64,000 nucleotides of DNA, from positions 125,714,882 through 125,778,881 of the forward strand of contig OX328132.1 of assembly GCA_946811695.1 (NCBI GenBank), read 5' to 3'. The position numbers and the translations under genes were made by a program. The notes beneath the pieces were generated by a model. The model was given only the letters and a program-made list of their open reading frames with translations, did no database searches and was not told the DNA's origin. Origin of the DNA: Gonocerus acuteangulatus. Its lineage: Eukaryota; Arthropoda; Insecta; Hemiptera; Coreidae. This document shows, one piece after another, positions 1-10,893 of this stretch (positions are counted from its first letter, which is position 1; each line of letters begins with the position of its first letter).

Positions 1-389
1 ACACAACAATCCATTCTTGTTGTCTGTCAGCATTTTGAATTGAAATTTTTGTAATTCAATTTTTCCTAATAATTCGATTGGTATTTCAAATAACTACATA
101 ATTCAAATACTCATTTTATATTTAATTCAAATACAGTTAATCTAGATTGAATTATTTTTTCTATTACTTTAATTGATTTTCATTTATTACTGTTTTCAGC
201 CTCTTCAATTACAATTAAAAAATATAATTCATAATTGAAATATCGTATTTATAAAGGGTGCTAACCTCAAGATAATCCAGCGCTAATTCCCTCTATGTCG
301 ATAGGTCGTACAAAATAAACGATTATTTCTTTTTTTTTTTTTTTAACCCGAAAAATTAAAGATCAAAAAGATATAAATAGAAAATAAAA
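1..389. other. AT-rich intergenic DNA
   Basis: AT-rich sequence with short T runs near 330-343. I see no coding frame, RNA gene or repeat boundary here. Confidence 0.5.
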
Positions 390-549
390 AAAGGCCGACT
401 CGCAGGAACTGCGTCCTCTTAGCGTCGCGTTCTTATCCTTAGTATCATTTAACAAGCTTCAAATAGAAAAAGTTATGATTTGGGTTTGACCTTTCATGAA
501 ATAGTTTTTGGCCACAGGTACCTCAGGGTTGAGAGGGGGCCTGGCCTAC
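390..549 (+). repeat. Dispersed repeat family X, left piece
   Basis: This stretch resembles 17185-17350 along its length, with shared words such as CAGGAACTGCGTC and TTTGACCTTTC. A further partial copy lies at 48196-48300. It is cut at 549 by the 3.55-kb inverted-repeat element and resumes at 4102. The family has no recognisable coding content, and its class is unknown. Confidence 0.6.
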
Positions 550-550
550 T

Positions 551-1278
551 AGTCCGTCGGCCCGTGTACATTTTATGCAACGATTTTTAAGATTCTTCAT
601 TTTTTCACTATTGATTGTACAAGTCTTAACTAGAACAGTGCCACTTGTCAGTTGGCTAGTTAGCGGTGGGTTTGGCTGCGGGGGCGTTGGAAACTTCGGA
701 AAAATATGAAAATGTGAAACGATTTTAAGATTCGTGAAATTTTTTGGAGAAACACCTTTCATTATACAATAATCATTGGCACTTGTCAGCTGGCCGGCCA
801 GCGGTGGACTGCTTGTCAGCTGGGGGTCTAAACTTGGCAAAAATACGAAATTCTGAAACGATTTTAAGATTGATGAAATTTTGGTGGTTACTAGTATTTG
901 TAGTGAGATTAACGAAAAACATTGTCAGCTGCTCATATCTTGGTGGAAAACTTGTCAGCTGGGGGTGTATAAGCGCTGAGCGTATGGCGCGCGCTCCGCT
1001 TTATACCGCCAGCTGACAACTTTTCCACCCACATATAAGCAGCTGACAATTTGTTTTGTCAATCTTATTACGAATACTACCTACTAACAAAATTTCAGGA
1101 ATCTTAATATAGTTTTTGACTGTTTAATAGCGAAAGCATGCTTATATTGATTGTAATTTACAATAAAAATGTTCATTTACAATTTGTAAATGAATAATTT
1201 TATTATCAACGTTAAAATATATTATGTATTTGCATTAAGGTATGATGAAAAAATATGTCATTCATTTGTATAAAATAC
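551..1278 (+). repeat. Left terminal inverted repeat of copy 1
   Basis: The arm pairs with 3373-4100 and includes the CAGCTG-containing motifs near 643, 781, 812, 924, 950, 1009 and 1041. Open frames on both strands here (for example 744-1016) arise from the repeat and recur in every arm of both copies. I do not treat them as genes. Confidence 0.85.
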
Positions 1279-1442
1279 ATAGCACATAAAAAATTTTCGC
1301 CTGTGAATGCGTGAAAATCAGGCAACGCTTGGCAGAGTGTTTCGCCTAGTATTAAAAATAACTTATTATTATCTAAATAGTTTGGTTTGTTCACGTTCCC
1401 ATTTTCATCCAAATTTTAACATCTAATAATAATATTAATAAA

Positions 1443-1514
1443 ATGTACACGTGTAAATGGTTTGATGGCAAACAATTACCTCCAGTAGTTGAAATGATTG
1501 TTCGAGATCAGTAA
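1443..1514 (+). pseudogene. Degenerate ORF start inside copy 1 (block 1)
   Basis: An ATG opens a short frame with a KWFDGKQLPP-like start that stops after about 23 codons. A related frame lies at 3056-3170 in the same element, with KWFDGEQFRR. In block 2 it is followed about 100 bp downstream by an acidic, serine-rich stretch ending in a stop near 3290. This looks like the first exon or N-terminus of a gene the autonomous parent once carried, perhaps its transposase. I cannot name the family. Confidence 0.35.
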
Positions 1515-1564
1515 TTCACTCAAGATATTAAAATTATTCATTTTCTTTGCTTTATTAATGTTTC

Positions 1565-1817
1565 CAGGGCCGCTACATGGGGGGGGGACAACCGGGTACA
1601 GTTGTCCCGGGCCCGGGCCGATCCTCGCAATTGGAAAAAAAGTACCGATTGGCAAAGTGACCTTTGCATCACCGATTGACGCCTTTTATTCTCATTTTGC
1701 TCAAAACTTAAGACGAAAATAATTTTAAAATGCCCAAAGTCCTATAGCAAAGTACTAGACTTTTCTTTCTGGCTCTGAGAAGTGGGGGCCCGTGATCTGA
1801 CCCCGGGCCCGGCTCTG
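1565..1817. mobile_element. hAT-type MITE nested in copy 1
   Basis: This 253-bp insertion begins CAGGGCCG and ends CGGCTCTG. It is flanked by the exact 8-bp duplication AATGTTTC at 1557-1564 and 1818-1825. The other copy of the host element has the empty site, a single AATGTTTC at 27586-27593. An 8-bp duplication with CAG.GCCG-type ends is the hAT superfamily signature. It has no coding capacity. Confidence 0.88.
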
Positions 1818-3055
1818 AATGTTTCATCATTTTTTCAATACCAATAATTAGTATTTTCACATGAGAGGCAGCAGGATGACCTCACAAACACTACAAATAT
1901 CGAAAGTAATGATTCTGAAGGTGAAGAGTCAGACTTTCTTTTTATTAAAAAGTTTTATTAGGTAACTATTATTATTTTAAATAAATTATATAATAATTTT
2001 TACAGTATTTTATACAAATAAATAATATATTTTTTCATCAAACCTTAATACAAATCTATACAAATAATACAATTCTAACGGATCGCTGTCTTTATCTGGA
2101 AGATGGGGAAAAATACTATTGGGGGCTTTTATCAATGCAATAGTACCCAAAACAATGATTTTTAAAATTGTTGCTTGCTTGTCTGTTTATCTGTTTGTCT
2201 GTGCGCGCTAATCTCAGAAACGGCTTATCCGATTTAGTTGCAGTATTCACTAATATATTGTGGTACGTTTCACTGAACATTTAGTGTTTGTTTCATGCGA
2301 ATCGTTACATAAATAAAAAAGTTATGCCAATGTAAAGAATCAGGTCCAACATTTCATGAACTATCGTTAATACGATACACACCAGAGGTTTTTTCGTCAC
2401 TAATCTTCGTATATAGTATTCCCTTAGCAAATGATTTAACGAGTTCTTTAACCAGCAAAATTGGTTCATCTGGAGGAGGGGTTTACTCTGGACCCATAGT
2501 CACTCGGACGAAACTCGATATTCGTTTGTGGAAATATTAATAGAAAAATATGTTGTAAAAATAAAGTAAATCGGTTTATTAGGAGGGGGGTTTATTCTGG
2601 ACCCGATTTACCAACTTACCACTAATTGCCGTAATCTATCTTCACATATAATAAAATTCTAACGGATCGCTGTTTGTACATGCAAGATATATGAGTAAAA
2701 ATACTATTGGGGGCCTTTATCAACGCAATTCTACCCAAAACAATGATTTATAGAATTGTTGTCTGTTTGTCTGTATGTCTGCTGTGTCAGACACTCTATA
2801 CACACTACATTAAACATCACACTACATTCTCCTTGAGGGGTCTAGAGCTTCGTCATGTTTTAGCAATCCTAGCAGCCTGTATGCTTGATCCCCGATGGCT
2901 ATACGCCTAATATCGAGTAGGTATAAATCTACTGTAAAGTAGGTTGAAAAAAAATACCTATACGACGATGTTTATAATCTAAAATAAACAAACAAGAACC
3001 TTCAAGTTTAACTCCTCTGGATTACGGATGGGATATTGAAGATAATATATAAACC

Positions 3056-3290
3056 TGTAAATGGTTTGACGGCGAACAATTCCGTCGAGTAGTTGATATG
3101 ATTGTTACAGATCAGCAATTCACTCAAGATATTAAAACTATTTATTTTCTACGCTTTATTAATGTTTAATCATTTTATCAATAACAATAATTAGTATTTT
3201 CAGCTGAAAGACACCAAGAAGAGGATGACCGCACAATTACTGCGGATACGGACTCTGAAGGTGCAGAGTCAGAATCAGAAAACGATTGAC
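3056..3290 (+). pseudogene. Degenerate ORF start inside copy 1 (block 2)
   Basis: This is the second of two related blocks. It encodes a KWFDGEQFRR-like segment and then, after about 100 bp, an acidic region of alternating Asp, Glu and Ser ending in TGA near 3290. Block 1 at 1443 is clearly related but more decayed. No catalytic motif is visible. It is probably a remnant of an element-encoded protein. Confidence 0.35.
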
Positions 3291-3372
3291 TTTCTTTTTA
3301 TTACAAAGTGTTATTAGTATACTATTATTATTATTATGATTAATTGTATAATAATTTTTTATTACCAATACA

Positions 3373-4100
3373 GTATTTTATACAAATGAATGACATATTT
3401 TTTCATCATACCTTAATGCAAATACATAATATATTTTAACGTTGATAATAAAATTATTCATTTACAAATTGTAAATGAACATTTTTATTGTAAATTACAA
3501 TCAATATAAGCATGCTTTCGCTATTAAACAGTCAAAAACTATATTAAGATTCCTGAAATTTTGTTAGTAGGTAGTATTCGTAATAAGATTGACAAAACAA
3601 ATTGTCAGCTGCTTATATGTGGGTGGAAAAGTTGTCAGCTGAAGGTATAAAGCGGTGCGCGCGCCATACGGTCAGCGCATATACACCCCCAGCTGACAAG
3701 TTTTCCACCAAGATATGAGCAGCTGACAATGTTTTTCGTTAATCTCACTACAAATACTAGTAACCACCAAAATTTCAGCAATCTTAAAATCGTTTCAGAA
3801 TTTCGTATTTTTGCCAAGTTTAGACCCCCAGCTGACAAGCAGTCCACCGCTGGCCGGCCAGCTGACAAGTGCCAATGATTATTGTATAATGAAAGGTGTT
3901 TCTCCAAAAAATTTCACGAATCTTAAAATCGTTTCACATTTTCATATTTTTCCGAAGTTTGCAACGCCCCCGCATCCAAACCAACCGCTACCTAGCCAGC
4001 TGACAAGTGGCACTGTTCTAGTTAAGACTTGTACAATCAATAGTGAAAAAATGAAGAATCTTAAAAATCGTTGCATAAAATGTACACGGGCCGACGGACT
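3373..4100 (-). repeat. Right terminal inverted repeat of copy 1
   Basis: The arm is the reverse complement of 551-1278 with few differences. It ends in the mirror of the left terminus, ...CCGACGGACT. Confidence 0.85.
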
Positions 4101-4101
4101 C

Positions 4102-4480
4102 TAGCCTTGGTTCGGTCTAGGAAAACACTATTATTGTTTCTCATTTCTTTATCCTCTTTTACTATAATAATACTTTTACAGATAAATTCAATTTAAATGT
4201 GTAAATGTCCTCGGCAGCCGACGCACAAAAATAAAAAAAAATTAATTTAAAAAAAAACAACCTATGAAAAAGTTATTTGCACAAAGACAAAAATCCGTTC
4301 GAAAGAACAAAACTAACAAATTTGAAGTTTTAAGCACTTATATCTCCGATTGGTATCGCCCAATCTAAAATTGATTCAGAACTTTTTTCTATAGAGAATT
4401 TAGTAAGCTTTCGAATGGTCACCTTCCATTTAACACGATTTCCTAACCGTTTTCGAGATATATTTTAGAAAATCTACGAT
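4102..4480 (+). repeat. Dispersed repeat family X, right piece
   Basis: This continues the family X copy that starts at 390. It parallels 17430-17660, with shared phrases TTATCTCCGATTGG (shortened at 17581) and CGCCCAATC. There is no coding signal. Confidence 0.55.
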
Positions 4481-4805
4481 GAAGCAACTACGTTTCATGT
4501 CTGTTAATAAAATATATTATTCCTAATCCTTCCTTAATTCCAAACGTAACCAAAATTTAAATAGCATTGTTTGGACAAGTCTAAAACACGTAGAAACTAT
4601 TTCAACTGAATTCATCGTTTCTATGTACCTCTTAGAAATTAATTAGAAAACATTTCTTTGCCTCCTTTTCTCAAATGCAATTGTGGTAAGGAACAGGAAT
4701 ATATTCAAAAGCGTAGTAAATGTTCTACAAAAATGGTTTTTATGGAATTTTTGATAGAGCGATATCATAAGGAGATATCGTGTCCTAAAATTCGACTCGT
4801 GCCGT
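4481..4805. other. AT-rich DNA, nothing recognised
   Basis: AT-rich sequence between repeat family X and the 95-bp minisatellite unit. Short open frames are not supported. Confidence 0.45.
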
Positions 4806-4864
4806 CGAAGTATCGTAGGTGTTGTAGCTTTACTATAAAGCGGAATGGAATCCAATGAGAAGGG
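4806..4864 (+). repeat. Partial unit of a 95-bp minisatellite, left of the BEL insertion
   Basis: It matches the unit repeated at 10894-11127 (CGAAGTATCGTAGGTGTTG). The BEL element landed inside this array. The 5-bp AAGGG at 4860-4864 is duplicated at 10894-10898. Confidence 0.8.
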
Positions 4865-5031
4865 TGTATAATTTGCACGCCTCCCTGGCATGGGTGGTGC
4901 GCGCAAATCTTGATCGAGCAAGCTCGGGATCGCCGGATATGAGTCCCGGCGTGGAGTTGATAAAAGTGGACTGTATGAAATGATATGTAACAAAGATTTA
5001 TATGAGAAAAATAGCTATATTAAACAAAACA
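4865..5031 (-). repeat. 3' LTR of the BEL element
   Basis: 167 bp with TG..CA ends on the plus strand, identical base for base to 10727-10893. Confidence 0.93.
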
Positions 5032-5736
5032 TATTTCTTCCCTGGGCTTGAAGAGCCAATGGTGTTAATATTGTTAATGATTGATATTAATGTTGCCTGG
5101 GGATTATGATGGCCGCATGCTGTGATGTTGCCTCGACGTTCGCCGGTTCGCTGTCTTCGCTCCTCTCTCCTCCGCACTCGCACTCCTGGCCGGATATTCG
5201 CCTCTACTCCCTCATGGCGTTGGATTGCATCTTCTTCGGTAAATGGGTGAGGAGGTTTTGCTGAGGAAGAGCTGTTGAGCGGGGTACTTGCTCTTCAGCT
5301 GCCCAGGACGTACTGTACTCTCAAGGCTCCGTGCGTGTAGCCTAGCGCTGCGTGCTGCAGTGCGAGCTTGCAGAACTTCCTGCTTCACCCGCTGGTCCGA
5401 GAGAGTGCGTGGGGTCTTCGATAGGCGAGTGATACGAGTTAGCTCGTAGAACGAACAAACCGCCCACCTAAATCAGTGTAGCGGTGTCCGCCTGATTTAA
5501 TAAATTACAATAAGAAAGGCAGCAGTGATATACAAATGTAATGAGGGCTTACAATGCCCGTTAAAAGTAAATAGCTTCACTCACCTTGCGATAAGAACGA
5601 ATATATACAAAGCATAATAAAGGCTCGTTGGGAGCGACATAAAATGAGAAAAAAAAAGGAATAATAGCAAACCTAGCTAAGAAACAACAATCAAATGAAG
5701 TCCCCCTGGGGATGAAATAAACTAACTAAGAGTTCC
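5032..5736 (-). other. 3' untranslated region of the BEL element
   Basis: Non-coding sequence between the Gag-Pol stop and the 3' LTR, ending in the purine tract. No env-like frame is visible. Confidence 0.6.
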
Positions 5737-8700
5737 CTAACTCGGGATGAAGTAAGGAACCAAAGGGGTCACTGCTCTGGTAAGGAGCGTGCCGGAAGGA
5801 GTGCGAACAACGGAGAAGTGTCCAGGTGTCAGCACGTCAAAGCTCGAAGCGTCTTCAGAAAGTGGACACAGAGGTCTTGAATTTAGCAGTGCTTCGATCC
5901 TGGACAGAATGGTGGAGAGTTCCTCGAATTTGTGAGGCTTGGTCTTGCTAAGACGGCAGTGGACGCATCGTTGAGTCCTGCCGCGGATTAGTTGAGCGGC
6001 TCGAGGAATCCAGTAGCGCAGTCTTAGAAGCGCTAGGCACAGTGACGAACCTGGGTGAAAATTGCGCGCATGTACGTTGTCTATTAAAATCTTTGATAAA
6101 TGCGCTCGGGGCGGCAACAAAATTGGATGCTTTTGGCTCGGGGGGAGCGATGATTCTTGGAGGCGGCCGCCCACCCTGACAACACCCTCCTCATCAGATT
6201 TGGCCGAGAGCACAATGGGAGCGAGTAGTCCGAGAGGGTCGAAGATTCTCGCGACGGCTGATAACATGGCGCGCTTGGTGACGCGCTCGAAGGGGGGATT
6301 CCGGATCGTGTACAGAAATGAATCAAGGTGTGGATTCCAGCAGAGCCCCAGGATTTTCACGAAGTCGCCTTCTGGCGGCACGACGGAGACTAGATCAACT
6401 CTGTCGGAACTGCATGATGAAGGAAGAATCTTAGGACAATTTGACGCCCACTTGCTTAGTTCAAATCCTCCTGCCGCGAAAAGATCAGTTAATTGGCGAA
6501 TAAGCTGAGTTGCCTCTTCCTTCGTCTCTGCTCCGCTCACAATGTCATCGACATACATGTCGCGTGGTATTCGCAAAGCGGCTATTGGGAAACGATGGCC
6601 TTCGTCTAGAACGAGCTGGCGGATCACTCGAAGAGCCTGAAAGGCGCTAGATTTCACACCGTAAGTGACCATGGAAAGTTCCATTTCCGAAACGGATGTC
6701 GAGGGATCGCTGCGCCAAAGTATATGCTGATAGCGCCGATCTTCTGGATGAATCAGGATTTGTCGATACATTTTCACGAGATCAGCGCAAACGGCGACGG
6801 CGTGCAATCGAAAGCGGATTAGGATAGAACATAGGTCTTCTTGCAGCTTGGGTCCTGCATGAAGGAGGTCGTTAAGACTTTGGGCTGTAGAGGGACAGGA
6901 CGCATCGAAAACCACACGTAGCTTGCTGCCCTGCGGACCTTCTTGCCATATGCCGTGGTGAGGGATTAGATACTGAGACTGCTGCGTTGTGGGTGACATA
7001 TGCTTGAGGGCGAGATATTCTCTCATGAAGTCACCATATCTCTGGGCGAATATGCGGTCTCTGCGGAACTTGGATTCCAGTGAGTAGAACCGACGTAGAG
7101 ATACTTCCCTGTTGTGGCCTATACGAGGCTGTTTATCCTTGAAAGGCAAGCGAACGACGTATCTGCCTTCTGCGGTTCTCGAATGCGTTTGGAGGAAGTG
7201 GTCCTCGCAGAGGGCATCATCTGGATGGTCTCTTTGCGCCGGGGAGGGTTCTTCTAGCTCCCAGAAAGCCCTAAGTTGTTGCTCCACGTTCATTGGAGAG
7301 TCCAGGAAAAAGGAATGAGTCTGCGAGGACTGCACGTTATGGAGGACTCCCGTCACAATGAGGCCAAATATTGATGGATGGAAGAATATGTCTCGGATTC
7401 CAGAAGGCTGAGGTGCTCCTGTGATCACGTGCGAATAGAGATCGGCCCCGATAAGTATTTCAACTGGCTGAGGGCTGCCAAATTGATAATCCGCCAACGG
7501 ATACTGGGCGAGTTGCTGGACGGTGGCGGAGGGCACTTCCTGGCTAGGAATGGATGATGATATTCTGCCCACAACTAAAACATTCACTGGGAGTTCTCGT
7601 TCTCCTGAAGCGTTGCGGATCGTACAAGAGGTAGTTCCCTTGAGGATAGATTTTGGGACTTGCGATTCGCCTAAGCTAAGAACCTGGCCGCTATATGACA
7701 AAACTTTGGCTCCCAGATTGCGAGCGAGCTCCTTGGTGATGAAAGAGTGCTGACTCCCAGAATCCAAGATGGCGCGGGCTGATTGATAATTGCCCCGAGA
7801 ACCGCGGATCAGAACATAAGCGGTTCCTAAAAGGACCGTAGTGGTGGTGGCAACTGGATGAACTGGAGCAGAGCCGAATCCAATGAACGCGCTCGTAGTC
7901 GCCTTTTGCTGCGCAGTCTCCTTTGCTGGCTCGGAGCGTCGGGTATCACCGTGCAGTAAGGTGTGATGTCTTTTGCCGCAATTCCTGCAGCGAAATCTGG
8001 AAAAACAGTTGGCGACGTGATGTCCCGGTTTAAGGCAGTTGGAGCAAGAATTATGGGCTCTCACCACATTCAGCCTTTCTTTGATGGACATTTTGATGAA
8101 TTCAGGACACTGGTGAAGACCATGATGCTGTTGGCATTGGGCGCATCGGAGCTGGCGCCTTGCTGTGCCGCTGGTTGGATTCGCTTGGGGCCTCTCTGCC
8201 TTGGGTTGTGCCAGACTTGGTGATGAAATGTGAAGGGAAACTCCTCTTCTTTTGAAGCCTCGTGGCGAGGTGGATTTTTGGCGACTGTAATGAGGAACTG
8301 AGGAACACGAGCTTGCGAGGTCGTCTGCCATTCTTAGCGCCAACCTACGTTGCCTCACGAACGTTATTACTGAGTCATGTGTTGGCATCTGAGCAGTACC
8401 TAGGCTAAGCTCATAACTGCGCCTTGTCTCAGGATCAAGAGCTCGGAGGGCTAAGGACGCCAATAGGAATTCCTCGGGGTTCTCAATATGTAGGGCCTTG
8501 AAAGCCTCGATAGAGTCTGCCACTTCATTTATGAATGAATCATGGCCTGTCCCAGCGTTGACACTTGAGGAGGCCTTATACTCAAGAAGCCTGTTGATGA
8601 GGAAGCTGGCGAGGATCCGCGGGTTGTTGTAAGTGGTCATGATCTTTTCCCAGGCAAGGGTGTATGTCGCGTCATCAACGACAAGGTGGGACACTAGGGT

Positions 8701-9243
8701 AGCAGCCTCACCCTTGAGGGCTCCTAAGAGGTAGTGGAATTTTTCTACGTTTGTTAAGGAGGCTTCCTCGTGGATAAGCGAGGTGTAGGTGTCCCTGAAG
8801 CTTGTCCATTTTAGTAGGTCACCCGAGAAGAAAGGGATAGGAATCCTGGGAAGCTGCAGACGGGTGTGGCCTCCGTTGCAGGTAGCATTGGGAATGTCAT
8901 CAGGCTGTGGTAACGCTTCACAAACTCTAGCGGCTCTGCATGCTGCGTCTTTGAGCCTAAGAAGTTTGGCCTCATGGGTGATCATCTCGGTTTGAAATAA
9001 AAGAAACTGTGCATTCCATGATTCGGCGGGAAAAGGGCTCACGTCGGGTTCGCCGGATAGTTCCTCGCGCTGAAGAAATGATTCTTGATACTGCTTCCAG
9101 AATGAGCGCGCCGTGTCAAGAGACGCCTCAAGGAGGTGGACATCATCATCCGCGGTGGCCTTCAATGTGTTGATGATGCCGGTGATGCTACGGGCTAAAC
9201 TGCGTAGCCGCCGCTCTAATGTTAATGCCAGTTTGTCAGACAT
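5737..9243 (-). CDS. BEL/Pao Gag-Pol polyprotein with in-frame deletions
   Basis: A 1168-residue uninterrupted frame starts at ATG 9243. In order it has: a Gag-like DUF1759 region (about residues 20-300); zinc-knuckle motifs (about 365-425), one a classic C-x2-C-x4-H-x4-C; a DUF1758-type aspartic protease with DSG near 494; a reverse transcriptase with YVDDIVSG near 896; and the start of the A17-type region ending FDPLGLLAPIVL near 1010. The frame then jumps directly (about position 6196) to the integrase zinc-binding segment (about 1030-1100). It jumps again (about 5936) to the integrase C-terminal part with EALLNSRPL. RNase H and the integrase core with its acidic residues are absent, and the extreme C-terminus is atypical. 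Intact family members usually exceed 1600 residues. Frame is kept across both junctions. The parts present could supply a particle, protease and RT, but not integration. Confidence 0.9.
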   Translation of the reverse strand: MSDKLALTLERRLRSLARSITGIINTLKATADDDVHLLEASLDTARSFWKQYQESFLQREELSGEPDVSPFPAESWNAQFLLFQTEMITHEAKLLRLKDAACRAARVCEALPQPDDIPNATCNGGHTRLQLPRIPIPFFSGDLLKWTSFRDTYTSLIHEEASLTNVEKFHYLLGALKGEAATLVSHLVVDDATYTLAWEKIMTTYNNPRILASFLINRLLEYKASSSVNAGTGHDSFINEVADSIEAFKALHIENPEEFLLASLALRALDPETRRSYELSLGTAQMPTHDSVITFVRQRRLALRMADDLASSCSSVPHYSRQKSTSPRGFKRRGVSLHISSPSLAQPKAERPQANPTSGTARRQLRCAQCQQHHGLHQCPEFIKMSIKERLNVVRAHNSCSNCLKPGHHVANCFSRFRCRNCGKRHHTLLHGDTRRSEPAKETAQQKATTSAFIGFGSAPVHPVATTTTVLLGTAYVLIRGSRGNYQSARAILDSGSQHSFITKELARNLGAKVLSYSGQVLSLGESQVPKSILKGTTSCTIRNASGERELPVNVLVVGRISSSIPSQEVPSATVQQLAQYPLADYQFGSPQPVEILIGADLYSHVITGAPQPSGIRDIFFHPSIFGLIVTGVLHNVQSSQTHSFFLDSPMNVEQQLRAFWELEEPSPAQRDHPDDALCEDHFLQTHSRTAEGRYVVRLPFKDKQPRIGHNREVSLRRFYSLESKFRRDRIFAQRYGDFMREYLALKHMSPTTQQSQYLIPHHGIWQEGPQGSKLRVVFDASCPSTAQSLNDLLHAGPKLQEDLCSILIRFRLHAVAVCADLVKMYRQILIHPEDRRYQHILWRSDPSTSVSEMELSMVTYGVKSSAFQALRVIRQLVLDEGHRFPIAALRIPRDMYVDDIVSGAETKEEATQLIRQLTDLFAAGGFELSKWASNCPKILPSSCSSDRVDLVSVVPPEGDFVKILGLCWNPHLDSFLYTIRNPPFERVTKRAMLSAVARIFDPLGLLAPIVLSAKSDEEGVVRVGGRLQESSLPPSQKHPILLPPRAHLSKILIDNVHARNFHPGSSLCLALLRLRYWIPRAAQLIRGRTQRCVHCRLSKTKPHKFEELSTILSRIEALLNSRPLCPLSEDASSFDVLTPGHFSVVRTPSGTLLTRAVTPLVPYFIPS

Positions 9244-10726
9244 TGTGTATTTTCAAATAAATCAAATGATAATGCATACCGGCCAGGTGGTATGCGACAA
9301 GGACGAAGAAGAAGAGAACAGTAGGCAAGACAGCGAACAATGTACAAAATTCATGCTGAGAGGGGAGCGAACAAGCAAACAGATAAATGAAAGGCAGTGG
9401 AGAGGGGTAAAATACAAATAAAGAAATACATGATTCTTAGATATAAACAAACAAGGTCCTGTCATGGGACTGGAACATGCCCTGAAATGAGTGCGATTGA
9501 CTCGGGGTGCTGGAAATTGGAGTTTGCACCAATGATGCCAACAACTTGTGACAATGCAACGTGCTTGCCGCGCTCTGAGGGAGGCAAGCAGGGAAAGAAA
9601 GACAAAATCGATGCACAAGAAGATAGGCATGCTAAAGGAATACAGGCATAAGGGCGAAAACATCAAGACATAAGCAAAATAGAATAAACATAAATGACAT
9701 AAATAAAGAAATATAAATAGAACAAGCCTAGATAGTAAAAGCATGAATATTAAAAGCTTGAATAGGTTAAGCATAAATATTATAAGCAAGAAATGACATT
9801 TATGAAATAAAATCCCCAATCCACCTGAAATAGAAAATGAAAAGTCCCCTCAAGAAGCCTGATAAGGCATGAAACATTATAAGCATGGAAATGTAAAGTT
9901 ATCTTTAGCAATAAAACTTCAATAAATACCAAGTCAAGATGTAATAGATTTAATTGAAGCTACAGGCATTCACTAACATGGAAGAAAATCGCAAATAGAG
10001 ATAATGAGCGCTTATGAATATGAAACTTAATTGAATAATTGTGAGTGAAACTTTACAATAAGTTATGTTATTTATATGAAAAAACTCACTTAAGAACTGA
10101 TATAATATTATATGTTGCGCCTTGCGATTTAAATCATAAAATAGAAATAGGATATAATGCAAATAGAAAACATGATGCATATAGTATAAATGGAATGCAT
10201 GTAAATAAATATACGTGATAACTGCAGGCTAGAAATATGATTTTGCTGCCTTTAACAAGCCAAGGTACATAGCCTGAGCAAGCATACATGCAGTGATACG
10301 TCAGTAATGCATTAAATAAATAATGTATATACATGCAAGTTTAGTGTTTATATGTTTTATACTAAACTGCGGAATTCGCTAAGCAAGGTGCATTAAGTGA
10401 GCAGAGATAAGCATTAAATGAGAGAGATAAGACAATGAGGCTTAAGATTAAAGACTCTCTCTTGATAATTAACTAATATGGAATTAAACATATCTAGCTG
10501 AAGGCTCATTAAATATTAACAAATGTTATTTATTTACTTAAATGTTAACAATAAATTTATTTATTGAACTTTAACGTCATTTATCGACGTTAAATTTGAT
10601 TTTTCTGAAATTTCAACTTTATTATTGAAATAAAATATCCACGCCGGGAGCTTCACATACGTGATTTGTATAATAATTAATTAATGTGAAAATTCGAAAA
10701 TAATATCCGGCCCGGTACGGACCACA
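9244..10726 (-). other. 5' leader of the BEL element
   Basis: A long, AT-rich leader of about 1.48 kb between the 5' LTR and the Gag-Pol start. It includes the primer-binding site at its upstream edge. Short open frames here look like chance. Confidence 0.6.
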
Positions 10727-10893
10727 TGTATAATTTGCACGCCTCCCTGGCATGGGTGGTGCGCGCAAATCTTGATCGAGCAAGCTCGGGATCGCCGGAT
10801 ATGAGTCCCGGCGTGGAGTTGATAAAAGTGGACTGTATGAAATGATATGTAACAAAGATTTATATGAGAAAAATAGCTATATTAAACAAAACA
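10727..10893 (-). repeat. 5' LTR of the BEL element
   Basis: 167 bp, identical to 4865-5031. It is very short for an LTR. Confidence 0.93.

Larger units (their letters stand above)
550..4101. mobile_element. 3.55-kb long-TIR DNA transposon, copy 1 (non-autonomous)
   Basis: The ends are mirror images, AGTCCGTCGGCCCGTGTACA at 551 and its complement ending at 4100. Inverted repeats of about 730 bp run inward from them. The TIRs carry repeated TTGTCAGCTG / CAGCTGACAA motifs, about seven per arm, which is typical of subterminal transposase-binding sites. The interior holds two related blocks in the same orientation (from about 1443 and 3056), each with the degenerate start of a reading frame. It also holds a twice-repeated module with the phrase ACTATTGGGGGC (2117 and 2701). 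No transposase is visible. A second copy at 26552-30067 confirms the unit and shows a TAA target duplication, compatible with the 3-bp TWA targets of PIF/Harbinger. Here the flanks read TAC and TAG, so the duplication is imperfect. The superfamily assignment is inference. It interrupts repeat family X. Confidence 0.85.
4865..10893 (-). mobile_element. BEL/Pao LTR retrotransposon, complete insertion, internally deleted
   Basis: This is a 6.03-kb insertion bounded by two 167-bp LTRs that read identically, inside the 5-bp target duplication AAGGG (4860-4864, 10894-10898). It runs on the minus strand. Just inside the 5' LTR (10710-10724) is a primer-binding site read as TGGTCCGTACCGGGC, complementary to a tRNA 3' end that I cannot assign. 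A purine tract AGGGAAGAAA (about 5033-5043) precedes the 3' LTR. A leader of about 1.5 kb separates the 5' LTR from the single Gag-Pol frame. The identical LTRs indicate a recent insertion. The frame lacks RNase H and the integrase catalytic core, so transposition must have depended on a helper element. Confidence 0.93.

Noticed and set aside
744..1016. Conserved 90-codon frame found in each TIR arm
   Set aside because: The conservation follows from TIR duplication. The opposite strand is equally open (523-840), and no domain is recognisable.
550..4101. Polinton/Maverick end because of long TIRs starting AG
   Set aside because: Copy 2 has a 3-bp TAA duplication rather than 6 bp, and the elements are only 3.5 kb with no Polinton genes.
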